A stretch of 64,000 bases of DNA, taken from assembly GCF_015706575.1 (NCBI RefSeq), contig NW_024037057.1, forward strand, positions 4,359,501 through 4,423,500, written 5' to 3'. The translations under genes and the position numbers were made by a program. Under the pieces are notes generated by a model, which worked only from the letters and a program-made list of their open reading frames with translations, made no database searches and was not told the DNA's origin. The stretch's first letter is position 1. Every line of letters starts with the position of its first letter. The DNA is from Patiria miniata (lineage: Eukaryota; Echinodermata; Asteroidea; Valvatida; Asterinidae). Shown here piece by piece: positions 46,535 through 59,905 of the stretch.

Positions 46535-47505
46535 TTGCTTCGTATTTTCAAGGTGGCTCCTGCCCAGCCTCCAAAAATAATATTTTAACCAGTTAATGCT
46601 TCACATCTGAAGCATTCATTCCATTTAATTCATGCTTTCAAGCGTTTGCTTCATATTTATTCATATAGATGCGAGTGAATACTGTTAAATTGGTAACAGA
46701 AGCAAATTCTAGTTTTTAGTCATATGACCCACTAATGATCAAATCTACGACTTCTGGGATCACACACGAAAGATAGTCATCCAGTCCTCATGTATTGCGG
46801 AAATGCTCTATTCAAAATCAAATGAAACCTCATATTTTTACACAAGAGAGCGAACTTTGAAAAGAAAATATCGGCATATTACACTTTACACTGCAAAATG
46901 TGTTATTATTTTTGGAAGTGCCTCATGCTATTTAGATACTGTCATTTGAGGTGTCGTACCGATATACCCCTGCTCATACCTTGTACCTTTTATCTCTCTT
47001 TTGGTCAGTTTCACGGCAAACTCGCACTCTACACTTTGTAACGACAAATCCTCATCATGTCTTGTAAAGTTCCATCGCCATTACACCTGTACCAGACGAG
47101 TTTACTATGGACGAGTTTACTTCATCCACATTACATTATTCAGAAGAAACAACCTATTACAGCTGCACGATGGCGATCGAAGAAGGGAAGAAACAGTCAT
47201 AGAAACAATCACGAAATCGTAGACAGATATAATGTTGCAAGTGCAACGTACCCTATTTTACGCCCAGCTTCATATTTCCGCATACCGATTTCAGAATTCC
47301 CCTGATGTAATACTACTATTAATATAATATAACAATAGGGGCAACGTCACAGTGCGCGTGCGCTGTACCGCCCTGTCAACTTGACTGGTTCCCAGGCCCT
47401 CCATCATCGATTATAACTTCGAACGGAGCGGAAACCAGCCTACCTGTTCACCTCCTCGTCGTTACGGTCAAACAGACTCGTTGACCTGATTGTTGCACAG
47501 AATGC
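46535..47505. repeat. Intergenic tandem duplication, unit 2 (500-bp repeat copy 2)
   Basis: This is the second copy of 44780-46305, shortened between its two parts. The inverted pair is decayed on the right side here (GGAAACCAGCC). Confidence 0.7.
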
Positions 47506-47559
47506 AAGCCCTCGTACATATAATAGTCTCTATCAGTAAAATGTTCTGTTACCTTGAAG

Positions 47560-47935
47560 AAAACTTGATATGCAAGGTAGTTCTTGAGATATCTTGTTGA
47601 AATCATTTCCTTATAAACAATATGCCTAAGTTATTCTTAAGATATTCTGTTGAACCATTTTTATTGTTTGTGCAGAATGACATTGATCTTTGATATTTGG
47701 GGGTTTCCAGCTTGAAATTAACGTGCCATTTAATTCTTCGTACATTCTGCTGAATCCACTTCATTTGTTTGAACCATGATGACTTTGACCTCAGACCTAT
47801 CGTTCCAAAGCCAATAGAATTCTGGGGCACCCCGAGACCAAAATTAATGTTGATATTCACAGTTATTCTGGAGATATTTTTCTAAAACCATTTCTGTTGC
47901 TTGAACCATCATGACCCTGAATTTCGTAAATATCG
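47560..47935. repeat. Degenerate ~110-200-bp repeat (GAACCATGATGACTTTGACC)
   Basis: AACCATTTTTATTGTTTG, GAACCATGATGACTTTGACC and GGGGCACCCCGAGACCA elements recur here and at 43390-43690 with the same order. This is an old dispersed repeat with no supported frame. Confidence 0.45.
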
Positions 47936-48964
47936 AATGTTTTTATTGATGTTCAAACATTTTAAAATACCTTTAACATACTGAATACATTTAACTTGCC
48001 AACAAAATTAGCTGGCCCGTGGCATTTTGGTCTTTGCTTCAGAGGCAAATGACCGGCATGGCCAGAAACAAACATGCAGGGGGACACACAAGCATGCAAG
48101 GGTGGAATGAGAAACAGAAGGGAGGAATTAAACAACTAAGGGATTGAACAATGGATGGCGGCGGTTTGGCAGATCAAAGGGAGTGGGTCAGGAAGGAGCA
48201 AGGGGGTTGAGAAGGGAGGGATGATGCAGCTAAGCTGGGGGGGGGCAAAGGAATGTTGTTATGCATGAAGTGGTAGAGCACGAAATTTGACTTGTGGTGA
48301 TTAATTTAATTTATGTAAGAAATTTTAAAATGACAAAAAAAAGTGGTAGAAAAAAGTAATAATTTCAACACCTCCCCCCTATAAAACACCCAAAAGTTAA
48401 AAAAACGAATTAAAGTCTCGGAATAGAATGACAGTCTCACAAATCGTCTTTTTTTACTTGGATCTCGCTGTTTACAAACAACTGTAACATTTGCCACTTC
48501 GCTGTTCACTCACGAAAGTGCGCCATCCAGCTCTCATGTTGAAAAGACACTATAAAACGCACTTTCACATGAGGGCGCAATAAAAGTATCTTTGTTTATA
48601 TTACTTTTCGAAGTACATTTAAAGGTAACAAAAAAATTCAAGGGGACAGGTTAAAATTTTGCCTTGTTTATAAGCAGATTTTGAGTTAAGCAGGGTTGTA
48701 TATCATAGTTATAATACTGAAGGGAATGGATTCTTTGTTTGACTTAACAAATGTTTTGAGTTATCAGAGTTTGCCTTATCGAGATGTCTCAGTACATTTG
48801 TTTTGACATTCAAAATGCTTCATGCTGGTCCTGCCAATTGAGGGCGCCGTTACTGTGATGTCACCTCAGGGCATAAACCAGGCAAGTCGAAACTAATGTG
48901 CAAATAAAGTGATATTTAACACAAGTTTGAATTTCCATATTCATGCACATTTCATATTCATGCA
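47936..48964. other. No gene seen
   Basis: Purine-rich stretch (48060-48260) with a G run, otherwise AT-rich. No supported frame. Confidence 0.6.
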
Positions 48965-49292
48965 CATTGGTCTCGGGCATGGAACTCGTGGTCTGCAGTT
49001 TATTCTGCAGGTTTTGGGTTCGAGTCCAGCCTGGGGTATGGTGCGTGCGGCCTTAGGCAGGGCATTTTGTCACTCATTGATTCTCCCCACCCAGGAGCAA
49101 ATGGGTACCTGTGGTTATTGTGATTGATTGCAGCTGCTTTACGCTGATATTGCTGCATCGAGCAACATACTCCCCAGGGAGCTGATTTGGTATGTTTAAT
49201 TGGCCCAATGATCAGACTCACAGGTAATAATGATGTAAAACACTTTAATCTTAGTTAAAGCACTATACAAGAACCCGTTATATTATCATTCA
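48965..49292 (+). mobile_element. tRNA-derived SINE candidate
   Basis: GGGTTCGAGTCC near 49016 fits a polymerase III B box. The tail AATGATGTAAAACACTTTAA then TTAAAGCACTATACAAGAAC is of the TAAAGCGCTATATAAG type seen in many invertebrate SINEs; a similar tail lies alone at 7270-7330. The length of about 320 bp and the lack of a frame fit a SINE. The A box is poorly defined. Confidence 0.5.
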
Positions 49293-49477
49293 AACGGCAA
49301 CTAATTTAGAAAATTCAACACAACACTTGGTTTTGCCTTTTCACTGCTGTTTTTTCATAAGCACTGGTAAACTCGGAGATATCGGAGTAATAATTTTTAG
49401 AAATCACTTAAAAACACAGTGTTTCTCTCACCCCCCCCCCCCGAGCTGATATTCCCCTGTTTAAAACCTTTACCTGT

Positions 49478-49955
49478 TATCTCTCTTTCGGCCAGGTTCA
49501 CGGCAAAACTGCACTATGCACTGCGTAACGACGAATCCTCATCATGTCTTGTAAAGTTCCATCTCCATTCTACCTCTACCAGACGTGGTGAGTTGACTTC
49601 ATCCGAATAACTTTTTTTTTCAGAGGAAACACATTATCAAGACTGCACACAGATCGAAGAAGGGAAGAAAAAGGCACGGGAAAAATCACTAAATCCTAGA
49701 CGTATATACTGCAAGTGCAACGGCCAAGTTGAATACTTCCGCATACCGATGTTAGAATTCAATTGTAATGCTAATGTCGTTTAACAATAGGGGCAACGTC
49801 ACTCGTGTGTATGCCCACCTTTCAACTAGACTGGTTCCCATGCTCTCCTTTGTCGATTTTGACCTTCAACAGAGCGGGAACCAGTCTATACCTGTCACCT
49901 CGTTACCGCAGCGGTCAAACAGAGTCAATGACATTGATTATTGCACAGACGTAGC
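49478..49955. repeat. 500-bp repeat copy 3
   Basis: This is the third copy, starting at TTATCTCTCTTTCGGCCAGG and ending near TTATTGCACAGAC. GACTGGTTCCC and GGGAACCAGTC are both intact. It lies about 800 bp from the end of the gene B 3' flank. Confidence 0.68.
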
Positions 49956-50769
49956 TCCAGAGTGCAGACCTATTTACAGGCATGCAACTGGAAAGTCCCC
50001 CAAAAGAGGAAATTCCAATCTTTCCAAGACTTTGTACAGTGTTTCTCTATTTTTAAAGACACACATGGGAGGTCAAAAAAGAGGAAATCAGCTGATCTGA
50101 GGAAAAGTTTGCATGCCTGAATACATAGGCCCAGACTTGCCCCTCCAGACCCAATCACAATTTGTATGCTCTAAAAATTCATTTTGTGGGCCATGAACGT
50201 GAAGGTTTAAAAATAAAAATATTGGTGGAAGCCGTGCAGAAACTAGGAGTTTAATTTCGTATTTCTGTGAAATTCGCATGAAATTGGGCCCTGAAATTTT
50301 TACCATTTTGCAAAGGAGCGCAGGCATCATTTTTCAAAACGGCGATGGGCCAAAGGACTACTTTTTAGGTTGATCGTCTTTGGATGGAATTGAAAGATTA
50401 TGAAATAAGCATTAATTTCCTGGGTGTCTCAAACACCTTGAAGAGTTTTGAGTATTTTTAATAGTTTTCGAAAGTACGCGTAATTATTACTGAGGTCTAT
50501 GGGAGTCGATTTGCAGGTCTGCTACCCTCAGGTCTCATAGTCGGTATAATTATTGTCGTTTATAAGTGAAAACTTCTGCCAATTTTGGGGGACAGCAATA
50601 AATCACAGTAATGAACAGCGTATTTTAACTTGTAAAACGCCGATTATGAACACATATCATCCAATCAAGTTTCCGCTCTGATGTAAACGATGTCAAATCA
50701 AAACTCTTCATATGGATGGAGGGTTACGAAAAAAATATTAATATTGACAATTTATCAGTATAACCAGAA
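49956..50769. other. No gene seen
   Basis: Spacer between the third 500-bp repeat and the end of the gene B 3' flank similarity. Confidence 0.6.
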
Positions 50770-53508
50770 ATGAACACGCAAAATACTTTACTACAAAAGG
50801 TTCGAACACCTTCACTTCAACAGCCTAATACTATATAAATAAGCATGATGACAAAAACGTGAGCGCAGTACGTTAAAACTTTATTTCGTTACTAAAACAT
50901 ATGTTCGTCAAATGATTAAAGCATAATGAAACATGTTGTAACAACAACTCCCAGATTCTTGGGACTCCGAGATAAACAACCCGGCGTGGCAACTCAAAAA
51001 ACTCACAATCTAGTCAAATGAAAATCAACTACAGTCTTGATGATTTTCTGTTAACATTATAGACCGCTTTTCCACTCTGCTTTTCGCATCTGATATAAAG
51101 GGAAAAGGAATAAATATTTCCCATTATGAAAAAAAAAAATGTTACAAATAATACACCTGCTAAAGTACATTTCTTTTGTGTTTTGTCTATACATAATTAT
51201 ACACTTCAACTCAATAAACCCAGTATTTCACTTTAATAACTTTAAAACATAGATGGAATAAACTGGCATTCACATGACTAGTTTTAAAGCGAACAGCGAT
51301 TGATTACAAAAATATTTCAAACTTCTTTTAAGAATGAAATATGATCACTATAATTATAAACTAACCCAGTGATATACGATAAAACAATATTAAGTCGGGT
51401 AGGAGTAGCCGGGCTTACCGAAAGATAGCGATATACATGTATTCATACAATATTTTATGTTAATCAACCACTCAGAAAGCAACACTTTACACACTGACAC
51501 AGCTGTCGAGAAATCTTTGTAGAAACTTCTTAACTCGCAATATCTTCAAACTCAAATTAAGTTTCTCTTCAATATCGATGTATAAAAAACTCTGGCCTTG
51601 ACCAAACAAAATCTGACGTTTTATGAAGTAAAAACGAGACATCGCAGTGACATAATATGCACTTACCAATAACAATTGGTCACTTTAACAGTTAATAAAA
51701 ATCAGAGAACAAATTTGGTATCATCAGTATTTAAAATCTAATATCAAGTAGAATTATTATGGCGACTGTGAGCTAAGTGTAGTCATACGTTATGCTTGAC
51801 ATGCGCATCAGCAGGACTTCCTAAAAGAATCGCTGCAATATGGTTATACTGTCTATAACAGTTGACTTATAATACATGTAAGACCAACTGTATTAATCAG
51901 GTGACCTCTCAAACAATCAATTAAATGCATATTTTGATTTGGATGTAAGCATTAAAATCAACGACAGAATCAGCCACATACAACAAATTTACATTTACAG
52001 TTACTATAACTAGTTACTAGTTACTATTATACAGTTATTATAAGCCTTTGGTATGCCATAGTATGAAACGTATAGAAAATGCACACTTTCAGATTTCAGT
52101 TCGATTTCTCTTATACAAGGTTGGGTTAAGCAAAGATATGTACAAGTTATATACAGTTAAAATACAGGTTATAAAATTTATTTACAGGCATGGCACATCC
52201 TCAAATTTAAATTTGTCTAATTGATTGCATGTCATACTCTCATTGTTCCACAGATTAATATTCTCATATATTCCATACTGAGAACATTCTTTACCAGGCT
52301 TACAAAAAATAATTCTTAAACAGCAAAATAACCCGGTGAGTGTATATAGACATACATTGCATACGCAAATAATTAGCTGAAAATATTTCTTTTGGGCTGT
52401 TTACCAATTAACCTATTCATACAGCCGCAGTCTCTTTTCACTGTTACTGTATCTTAGTTTAATGAGATGATGTCGTTCGAGACAGTATACGTGAAATCAA
52501 AAATATTATTACAATCATTATTATTTATTTTCAGAATTTCTGAATTTAGTAATTAATTATCTCATGTTTCACATTTTTGGCAAGCAACAGAACCGATGTT
52601 AAGCTGTCCTCGATTCTATTACGATGTCATTTACGCTGAGCCTTCATTGTAACTCTCAATTACAGTGAAATTAAATTGTCACAATTTCGATGTGCGTTGG
52701 ATATTAATTGCTATCAATCTGTGAAGCAGGTACACAAATAATTCGACCCGTATAAAAAGGAGAGCAGAGAATGCTTACGATCTCCTTCCCAAGAATTATC
52801 AGAGGTCTACTTGTCTTTGTTACACACAGAGGATTGTTCAGGAGACAGTGTTGAATGATATACACTCCATGTGTCTGTATAATGTGTTCAGAGCCATACA
52901 TTCTTTCACGACCTCCACACGGCCCCTACCTACATTCCAACCATTTTATTTGAGCTCCAAAACAAAAAAAACTGTAGAAACTCCGTTACCACAAATACTT
53001 CATCCGTGGATGGCGGGCTGCGATATTTTGACTTGTGAAGTTCAAGGTTGCTGCTATTATTCAGCAACCAAATGATACATTCTCAGAAATTTTATTTATC
53101 GAATATACATGTATTTTGTAAGCGCTATTTATGAAATTCGTACAATTATTAAAAAGGAGAAGCGTTACATTTCAGTTTACCGTGAATTTCACTAACCGCT
53201 TATTGACATCAATCAGAATACCCGCCTATTACAAAAGTTGTGTACCTATTAGTTATTGCTATATATATTCGGTCGAATGATTTTGAAAAAAAATGATTCA
53301 GTTTACAGCATGTTCCTCCCCCCCCCTCCCCCCCAGTCATGCTTCGATGTTATTCATGGCTTTCGAACAAGATGTCTGAATTCAATCAATATAGAAAGCC
53401 TCGTTCCCTGCGTTTGGTTGATGGCGTTTGGGCAAGTGACGTGAAACTTTTGACCTTGCTTGTGGATAGGAGCACAACTCGATCCAACTGCAAGACCATA
53501 CTCGTGAC
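50770..53508 (-). other. 3' flank / probable 3' UTR of NLR gene B
   Basis: No gene is supported here. It aligns in order with 26700-29125 behind gene A. Conserved landmarks include the AATAAA-bearing block at 50760-50940, a block at about 52090-52290 and the CATCCGTGGATGG block near 53003. A C-rich run occurs at 53318-53334. The similarity stops near 50,770, which probably marks the border of the tandem duplication. Confidence 0.55.
50880..50885 (-). terminator. Putative polyadenylation signal, NLR gene B
   Basis: This is AATAAA on the minus strand, at the position equivalent to 26811-26816 behind gene A and within a conserved block of about 100 bp. Use of the signal is inferred from conservation only. 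Confidence 0.4.
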
Positions 53509-56500
53509 TTAGAGACTGACTCGATCCAAATGATCAAACTCGTGCTCGCTCATCTTGTACTCATCTTCATCAGAAGAAGGGTCCTCTTCAGAGGAAGAGT
53601 CCTCATCAGGAGAAGAGTCCTCTTCAGAAGAAGAGCTCTCTTCAGAAGATCTAAGGACCTCTTCAGAAGAAGAGTCCTCTTCAGAAGAAAGATTTTCATC
53701 AGAAGAAGAGTCCTCTTCAAAAAAAAGGTCCTCTGCAGAAGAAAAGTCACTCCCCCATTCGTCATTGAACTCAAAATCCACTCCACTTCCCCATGACTCA
53801 GATATGTGTTTCTTATCTTCTTCTGTGAGCGCACATCCGCCCAATTTTAGGCTACTGACATGTTTCATTTGTGTCAGACTGGGAGCCCACGTTTTTGCAA
53901 ATCCACTCAATGAATGATTTCCCACAAGGCTGAGGGATTGTACTCTTGACATTCCACTTAGTGCTGTAGCAATGGGTTCAATGTCAGTACTCTTCAATGA
54001 GCAATGAGTTAATCTTATTTCTGTCAGGCGCGTCAGGTTATGTAATGGTATGGTCCATAAATCTGTGGAACCAACCAGACCATCAATGTGATCAAGGCTC
54101 AAACTGACTAAATCTCTGCGATAACTGAATGACTGTAAAATATCCGCCATATCCTCACCGGTTAATGAGTACCTCTTAATGCTCAGTCCTATGCCATTAT
54201 CGAGTGGTTTTACATGATTCTCTGTCTCAAAAAATCTACTGAAATTACAATCCACCAGATTCTCAAGGCGACTTACTGATTCAGCGATATATTTCACTTT
54301 GCGACTGTTAATGTTACAACCACGCATATCAAGCTTCTTTATGTGAATCATAGACAACAAACTAGCCGCCCACGTTTCTGCGTTACCACCCAATCCCTCA
54401 TTGAACGAAAGATGAAGATCGGCCAAGTGGGGCATCTCCCCAACTGATGCTGCAATATGTGGTATATCTTGTTTACTTATGCCGCATGATGTTAACCCGA
54501 GTGATTTCAGGTGAATCATCGACTGCAAGCTAGCTGCCCACGTTTCTGCGTTACCACCCAATCCCTCATTGAACGAAAGATGAAGATCGGCCAAGTGGGG
54601 CATCTCCCCAACTGATGATGCAATATGTGGTATATCTTGTTTACTTATGCCGCATGATGTTAACCAGAGTGATTTCAGGTGTATCATCGACTGCAAGCTA
54701 GCTGCCCATGTTCCTGCGTTACCACCAAATCCATCATTGAATGAAAGGTCGAGATCGGTCAGGTTTGGTATTTGACCAGCAATGTGTTCAATGTCAGTGC
54801 TTTGCAGATAGCAATCTATTCCATTCAACTTCCGAAGTCCCGTCAGTTTTTGAAAGGGTGGTATCCAGATATCCGCGGAACCACCCAGACCATTAATGCG
54901 ATCAAGGATCAAACTGACTAATTCTCTCCTATTACTGAATGACTGTAAAATATCCGCCATGTCCTCACCGGTTAGTGAGGACCTCTTAATGCTCAGTTGT
55001 ATGCCATCATCGCATGTTTTTACGGAGAACCTACCAACATCACAATCCACAAGATTCCCTATGCAACTGACTGATTTAGCGAGACATTTTACATCCCGAC
55101 TGTCTAAGTCACAACCCCTCATTTTGAGCTTTTCCAGGTGAATCATCGACTGTAAACTAGCCGCCCACGTTCCTGCGTTACCACCCAATCCCTTATTGTT
55201 TGAAAGGTTAAGATCGGTCAGGTTTGGTATTTGACCAGCAATGTGTTCAATGTCAGAACTTTGCAGTGAACAACGTCTTAAATTCAACTTCCGAAGTTTC
55301 GTCATGTTTTGTAAGGGTGGAGCCCAGATATCTGCGGAACCACCAAAACCATGAATGCCATCAACGATCAAACTGACTAAATTTCTCCATTTACCGAATG
55401 ACTGTAAAATATCCGCCATATCCTCAACGGTTAATGAGGACATGTTAATGCTCAGTTGTATGCCATCATAGCGTGAATGTACAGATAAACTACCAAAATC
55501 ACAATCCACCAGATTCCCCATGCGACTGACTGATTGAGCGACGCATTTTACATCCCGATTGTCTAAGTCACAATCTCTCATTTTGAGCTTTTTTAGGTGA
55601 ATCATCGACTGCAAACTAGCCGCCCACGTTCCTGCGTTGCCATTCAGGTTCGAATTCTGTAAAAGGATCAAACTGACTAAATCTCTCCGAGTACTGAATG
55701 AATGTAACATATCCGCCATATCCTCAACGGTTAATGAGGACATCTTAATGCTCAGTTGTATGCCATCATCGCATGGCTGTACAGAGAAACTACCAAAATC
55801 ACAGTCCACGAGATTCACCATGCGACTGACTGATTGAGCGACGCATTTTACATCATGACTGTTTAAGTCACAATCTCTCATTTTGAGCTTTTTCAGGTAA
55901 GTCATCGACTGCAAACTAGCCACCCACGTTCCTGCGTTACCACCCAGGTCCGGATTCTTTGAAATGTCAAGATCAACCAAGCTTGGTATTTGACTTAATG
56001 CTTCAGCAGGGTTTTCCATGTCAATCCTCTGCAATGAGAAATCTCTCAAACCCAACTCACAAAGTTCCGTCCGGTTTGGTAAGGTCGGGGGCCATATTTT
56101 CTGGGAACCACCAGGACCATGAATGCCATCAAGGATCAAACTGACTAAATCTCCCCGATTACTGAATGACTGTAAAATATCCACCATATCCTTGCCGGTT
56201 AGTGAGGAGCTCTGAATGCTCAGTTGTATGCCATCATCGCATGGCTGTACAGAGAAAATACCAACATCACAATCAACCAGATTCCCCATGCAACTTACTA
56301 ATTGAGCGACGCAATTTACATCGCGACTGTTTAAGTCACAATCTGTCATTTTGAGCTTTTTCAGGTGAATCATCTTCTTCAAACTAGCCGCCCAAGTTCC
56401 TGCATTACCACCCAAGTTCGAATTCTTTAAAAGGTTAAGATCAGTTAATCTTGGTATTTGACCTAACGCTGCTGCAGGGTCTTTAATGTCAGTGCTTTGC

Positions 56501-58871
56501 AGTGAGAAATCTGTGAAATCATAGTCACAAAGTTCCGTCAGGTCTTTTAAGGGTGGGGGCAAGATACCTGCGGAACCACCCAGACCATGAGTGCCAACAA
56601 GGATCAAACTAACTAAATCTTCCCGATCACTGAATGACTGTAAAATATCCGTCATATCCTCGCCGGTTAGTGAGAAGCCCTTAATGCTCAGTTGTATGCC
56701 ATCATCGCATGGCTGTACAGAAAAACTACCGAAATTACAATCCACGAGATTCCCCATGCGACTGACTGACTGAGCAACATATTTCATATCTCGAATGTCA
56801 CAATCACTCATTTCGAGCTTCTTTAGATGAATCATTGACTGCAAACTAGGCGCCCACGTTTCGGCGTTACCACACAATCCATTATTGTCTGAAAGGTTAA
56901 GATCAGCCAGGTTTTGCATTTCGCCAACCCCTGATGCAATATGTGGTATGTCTTGTTCATTTATGTTGCATGATTTCAAATCAAGAGATTTTAAATGACT
57001 CATCGAATGTAAACTATACGCCCACGTATCTGCGTTATCACCTAAGTCTACATTGTATGATAGATCAAGAACGGCTAGGTTTGGCATCTTTCCAACCAAT
57101 GATGCAATGTCGATTACATCGCGCGGTTTAAAGCCACATTCCACTAAACGGAGTGTTTTGAGGACTGCCCAGTCTTTGGCAGTCAAGTCACCTGCATTCT
57201 GATATGATGATAAAAGCTGGTAAACATTGCTACCACTTAGTGTGCATGAATCAAAACGCAATTCGTGCAGATTTTTTATTGCGGTCAAACGTGAAGCAAG
57301 GACATTACTCAAACTTGACAGGTCACACCTAGAAAATTTAACGCGACATACTGCATTGAGGTAATCCACTTCCAAGAGCTCTGTCTGCTCGGCCACATGC
57401 TGCATCAACCACACGAGAGAGTTCATTGAGTCGTTGCTATAGCTATCTATCTGCATAGATTCAGTGAAAAACGATTCAATGAAATCGTTTGATAACAAAT
57501 CTGATGATTGACTTTCAAAGTAGCAACTTAGGGCCAATTTCTTCACTCCATCGTGATCTGGATTTTCGTGCAGCATCTGAAGTATACGAATTGCACATTG
57601 TTGATTGTCACCGCAGCAGAAGCGAAACACGTACTCAAAATTCATAGGATCCCGAATTTTATCGAGAATCTTCTGAAAGTTCCCATCGCCTTTGCTTAAA
57701 AGACTCTGACAGTACATAGCTGCGCAGTACTCTTGAATTGTCTTATGAATAAACTGCACGTTGTTGTGTTTTTCAAGCCACTTCATGACCCTCTTACTAG
57801 TGAGATTACCCGCTTGTAACGCTTTGTTAAGTACACTCTTCTCAAACTCTCCCTCTTGAAATGTAAGTCTCTGCTCTGGAGAAACAAGCCTTTGTAATGC
57901 AATTTTTCCGATTGCAATCACTACTTCCGATATTGCTTCTTCTGATACTTCAGACATCTTTCTTCGAAATATGTATCTAATTGCCTCACTGAACAACCTT
58001 GATAAAGTATCGGGTAGTGTTGCCTCTGCCCTCCATAAAACACACATTAGCAGGAGTAGCATAGGACTCCTTGCTAATTCAGACAGGACATCGGATGATT
58101 GAATCCTTTCAAGAAGTCCCCCAACCATGTGACGTTTTTTAGAAAAAAATTTGTTCACATACTCTTCAATATCTTCCATCCTAAAGCCGAGAACATTCAC
58201 GTGTGTGAAAGGTTTAGTAATGAGTGATTTGCTTGTCAACTTAACAAGGTGGGATGGTCGTGTTGTTACGACTACAAAACATTCTTTGCCAACTTTTCGA
58301 TTGAGCATTCTTAAAATGGGACCAAATTTCTTTGGTTCGAGTTTAGTTGTCCTAAATTCATCAAAACCGTCTATAAGAATGAGCACTCTACTACCATTGT
58401 TTTGAATGAATCCTTTCAAATCACGCTTGTTAACTTTTGTGTCGTCTGATAAAAGTTGATCAAAGACTGACTTAACAAGATGCGAAGTTTGGTCGAGAGC
58501 GGACATTTTCAAAACAAACAAAAGTGTGAACGTTTTGAGTGCAATACCTTTTGCCCAATCGTATGCAATTTTGTCAATAATAGTGGACTTGCCCAAGCCA
58601 GGTAATCCACACAAAATGACGCGTTTAATCACTTTCCTGTCTTTTTGTATGAGGAAAATGTCCCCGTACTCATTAACATACCCCTCAATGTCATCCTGGT
58701 CACCCTTTTCTAATTGCAACTCTGTATATATATCCATAATATGTTTCATGTCGTCATCGACCCAGGGTATTAACTGAACGTAGCTACCTGTGGTGGTATA
58801 CCGGTCTTCTAATTCACTCCTGCACTGATCAGCAGCATCACTCGGATTGGATTGCGCTCTTCCCGTCTCGG
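53509..58871 (-). CDS. NLR gene B: NACHT NTPase and LRR exon with acidic tail, intact
   Basis: The acceptor TTTCTTTTAACAG precedes 58871; the exon enters in phase 1 and stays open for 1,787 codons. Order: pre-NACHT segment with SYVQLIPWVDDDM, P-loop GLPGLGKST, Walker B VLILIDGFDEF, helical part RLFSEAIRYIFRRK, the FIHKTIQEYCAAMY helix, then LRRs with the repeated LGGNAGTWAASLQSMIHLK pattern. Modules are less regular than in gene A; one appears to have lost part of an LRR pair (SLILLQNSNLNGNAGTW). The end differs from gene A: after GSGVDFEF comes a ~75-residue tail of SSSEED-type repeats and then a short unique end. By homology it is a nucleotide-dependent oligomerising sensor. The apparent ATG-type start further upstream lies in intron sequence. 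Confidence 0.93.
53560..53770. repeat. Coding microsatellite for the acidic Ser/Glu/Asp tail of gene B
   Basis: On the plus strand the sequence is built from TCTTCAGAAGAAGAG and TCATCAG variants. In the gene B frame it encodes alternating Ser and Glu/Asp runs. The simple repeat also keeps the opposite strand open in several frames; those frames are shadows. Gene A ends at the same homologous position with only ESSEDD, so the tail is an expansion specific to gene B. Confidence 0.75.
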
Positions 58872-59905
58872 CTGTTAAAAGAAAAGAGGCAACGTTAGGA
58901 GTGTATGTCAGCGGCGGCACTTGCAATGGGTTCAAATGGATTCATGATTTTTCTTCCTGTTGATGTTTCTTAAGGGTATTTTATTGGCTTGATATGGTTT
59001 TTTTTTGGTAAAATGCAATTGTTCTGGCAACGGGTATACAAAAATGTTATGTCTTGATTTCCCTCTTTCCCGAAAGTGCTCTTAGTGAATATTTTTTCTT
59101 CCGATCAGTCAAATTTGCTTGCCAATTAAGCAAAGTGCGAGGGTGGTCTACAAAGAACTAATTTACCGAACTGTGTCTTCTGGCAGAAGATAAAAGGACA
59201 CTGACTTTTTGATTATCTACTAGCAACTATGTATTGGTATGTATTATACTACAGGCTACACATGCGCATCTCTAAGGAAGAAATTAATGCACCGCCATGA
59301 TGGATGTTATACAAAGGATCTGTTTAGTCAGTATCTTAGTATGTTAGTAAAAGTAAGTCTTGTTGGATGTAGTTATTGTTGGATGCAGTTATTTGTGTCG
59401 TATCCCAGTAGGATCTCGTAGACTGCAGTTTCCTGTGCCCAGTTCGCCTTCAATATACACGTATGTCGAGTTGGTGGTTATGTAACACCAATAATAAACT
59501 GGTGGTTCCACATGTAACACCATAAACTAGACAAAAGTGCTATTAATTTAGAGGTCTGCCCGAACCCAAAAATCTTGAATGTAAGATTTTCCTGAAAAAT
59601 CTTTGCAAATTGGGTCCCTTGTAAAAGCGTGCTGTTTAGGTTAATTCATTAACAGAAATCGTCATGCGAAATTCCGATACAAAAACTGATTTAATAGGAT
59701 CTCATTCTGCCAATCGAATCACAACTAATTTATTGAGTTCCTCTTGCCACTATTTCATTAGTTTCATTAGTTTTAACACACTCGATAAGGCTGCGTTCCT
59801 GTCAAAATCCTTTTGGTACTTTTTCTTCGTGCACCAAAAATTTGTGAAATTTGTATGAAATGGAAGTGTACGATTTGCAAAACTTTCTTCAGTTACTGAG
59901 CGTAC
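58872..59905 (-). other. Intron of NLR gene B (death domain to NACHT)
   Basis: This is a GT-AG intron of 1,034 bp with phase 1 borders. I see no exon in it. A stretch of about 30 bp at 59107-59137 resembles part of the NACHT exon of gene A near 35350-35380 and may be a relic. Confidence 0.65.

Noticed and set aside
53530..53917. Plus- and minus-strand frames rich in RRR or SSEE opposite or out of frame with the end of gene B
   Set aside because: They are products of the acidic-tail microsatellite; the NLR frame is the supported one.
58872..58935. Start of gene B at the first Met of the long frame (58935)
   Set aside because: A strong acceptor at 58872-58873 and perfect phase match with the death domain exon show that the sequence before 58871 is intron.
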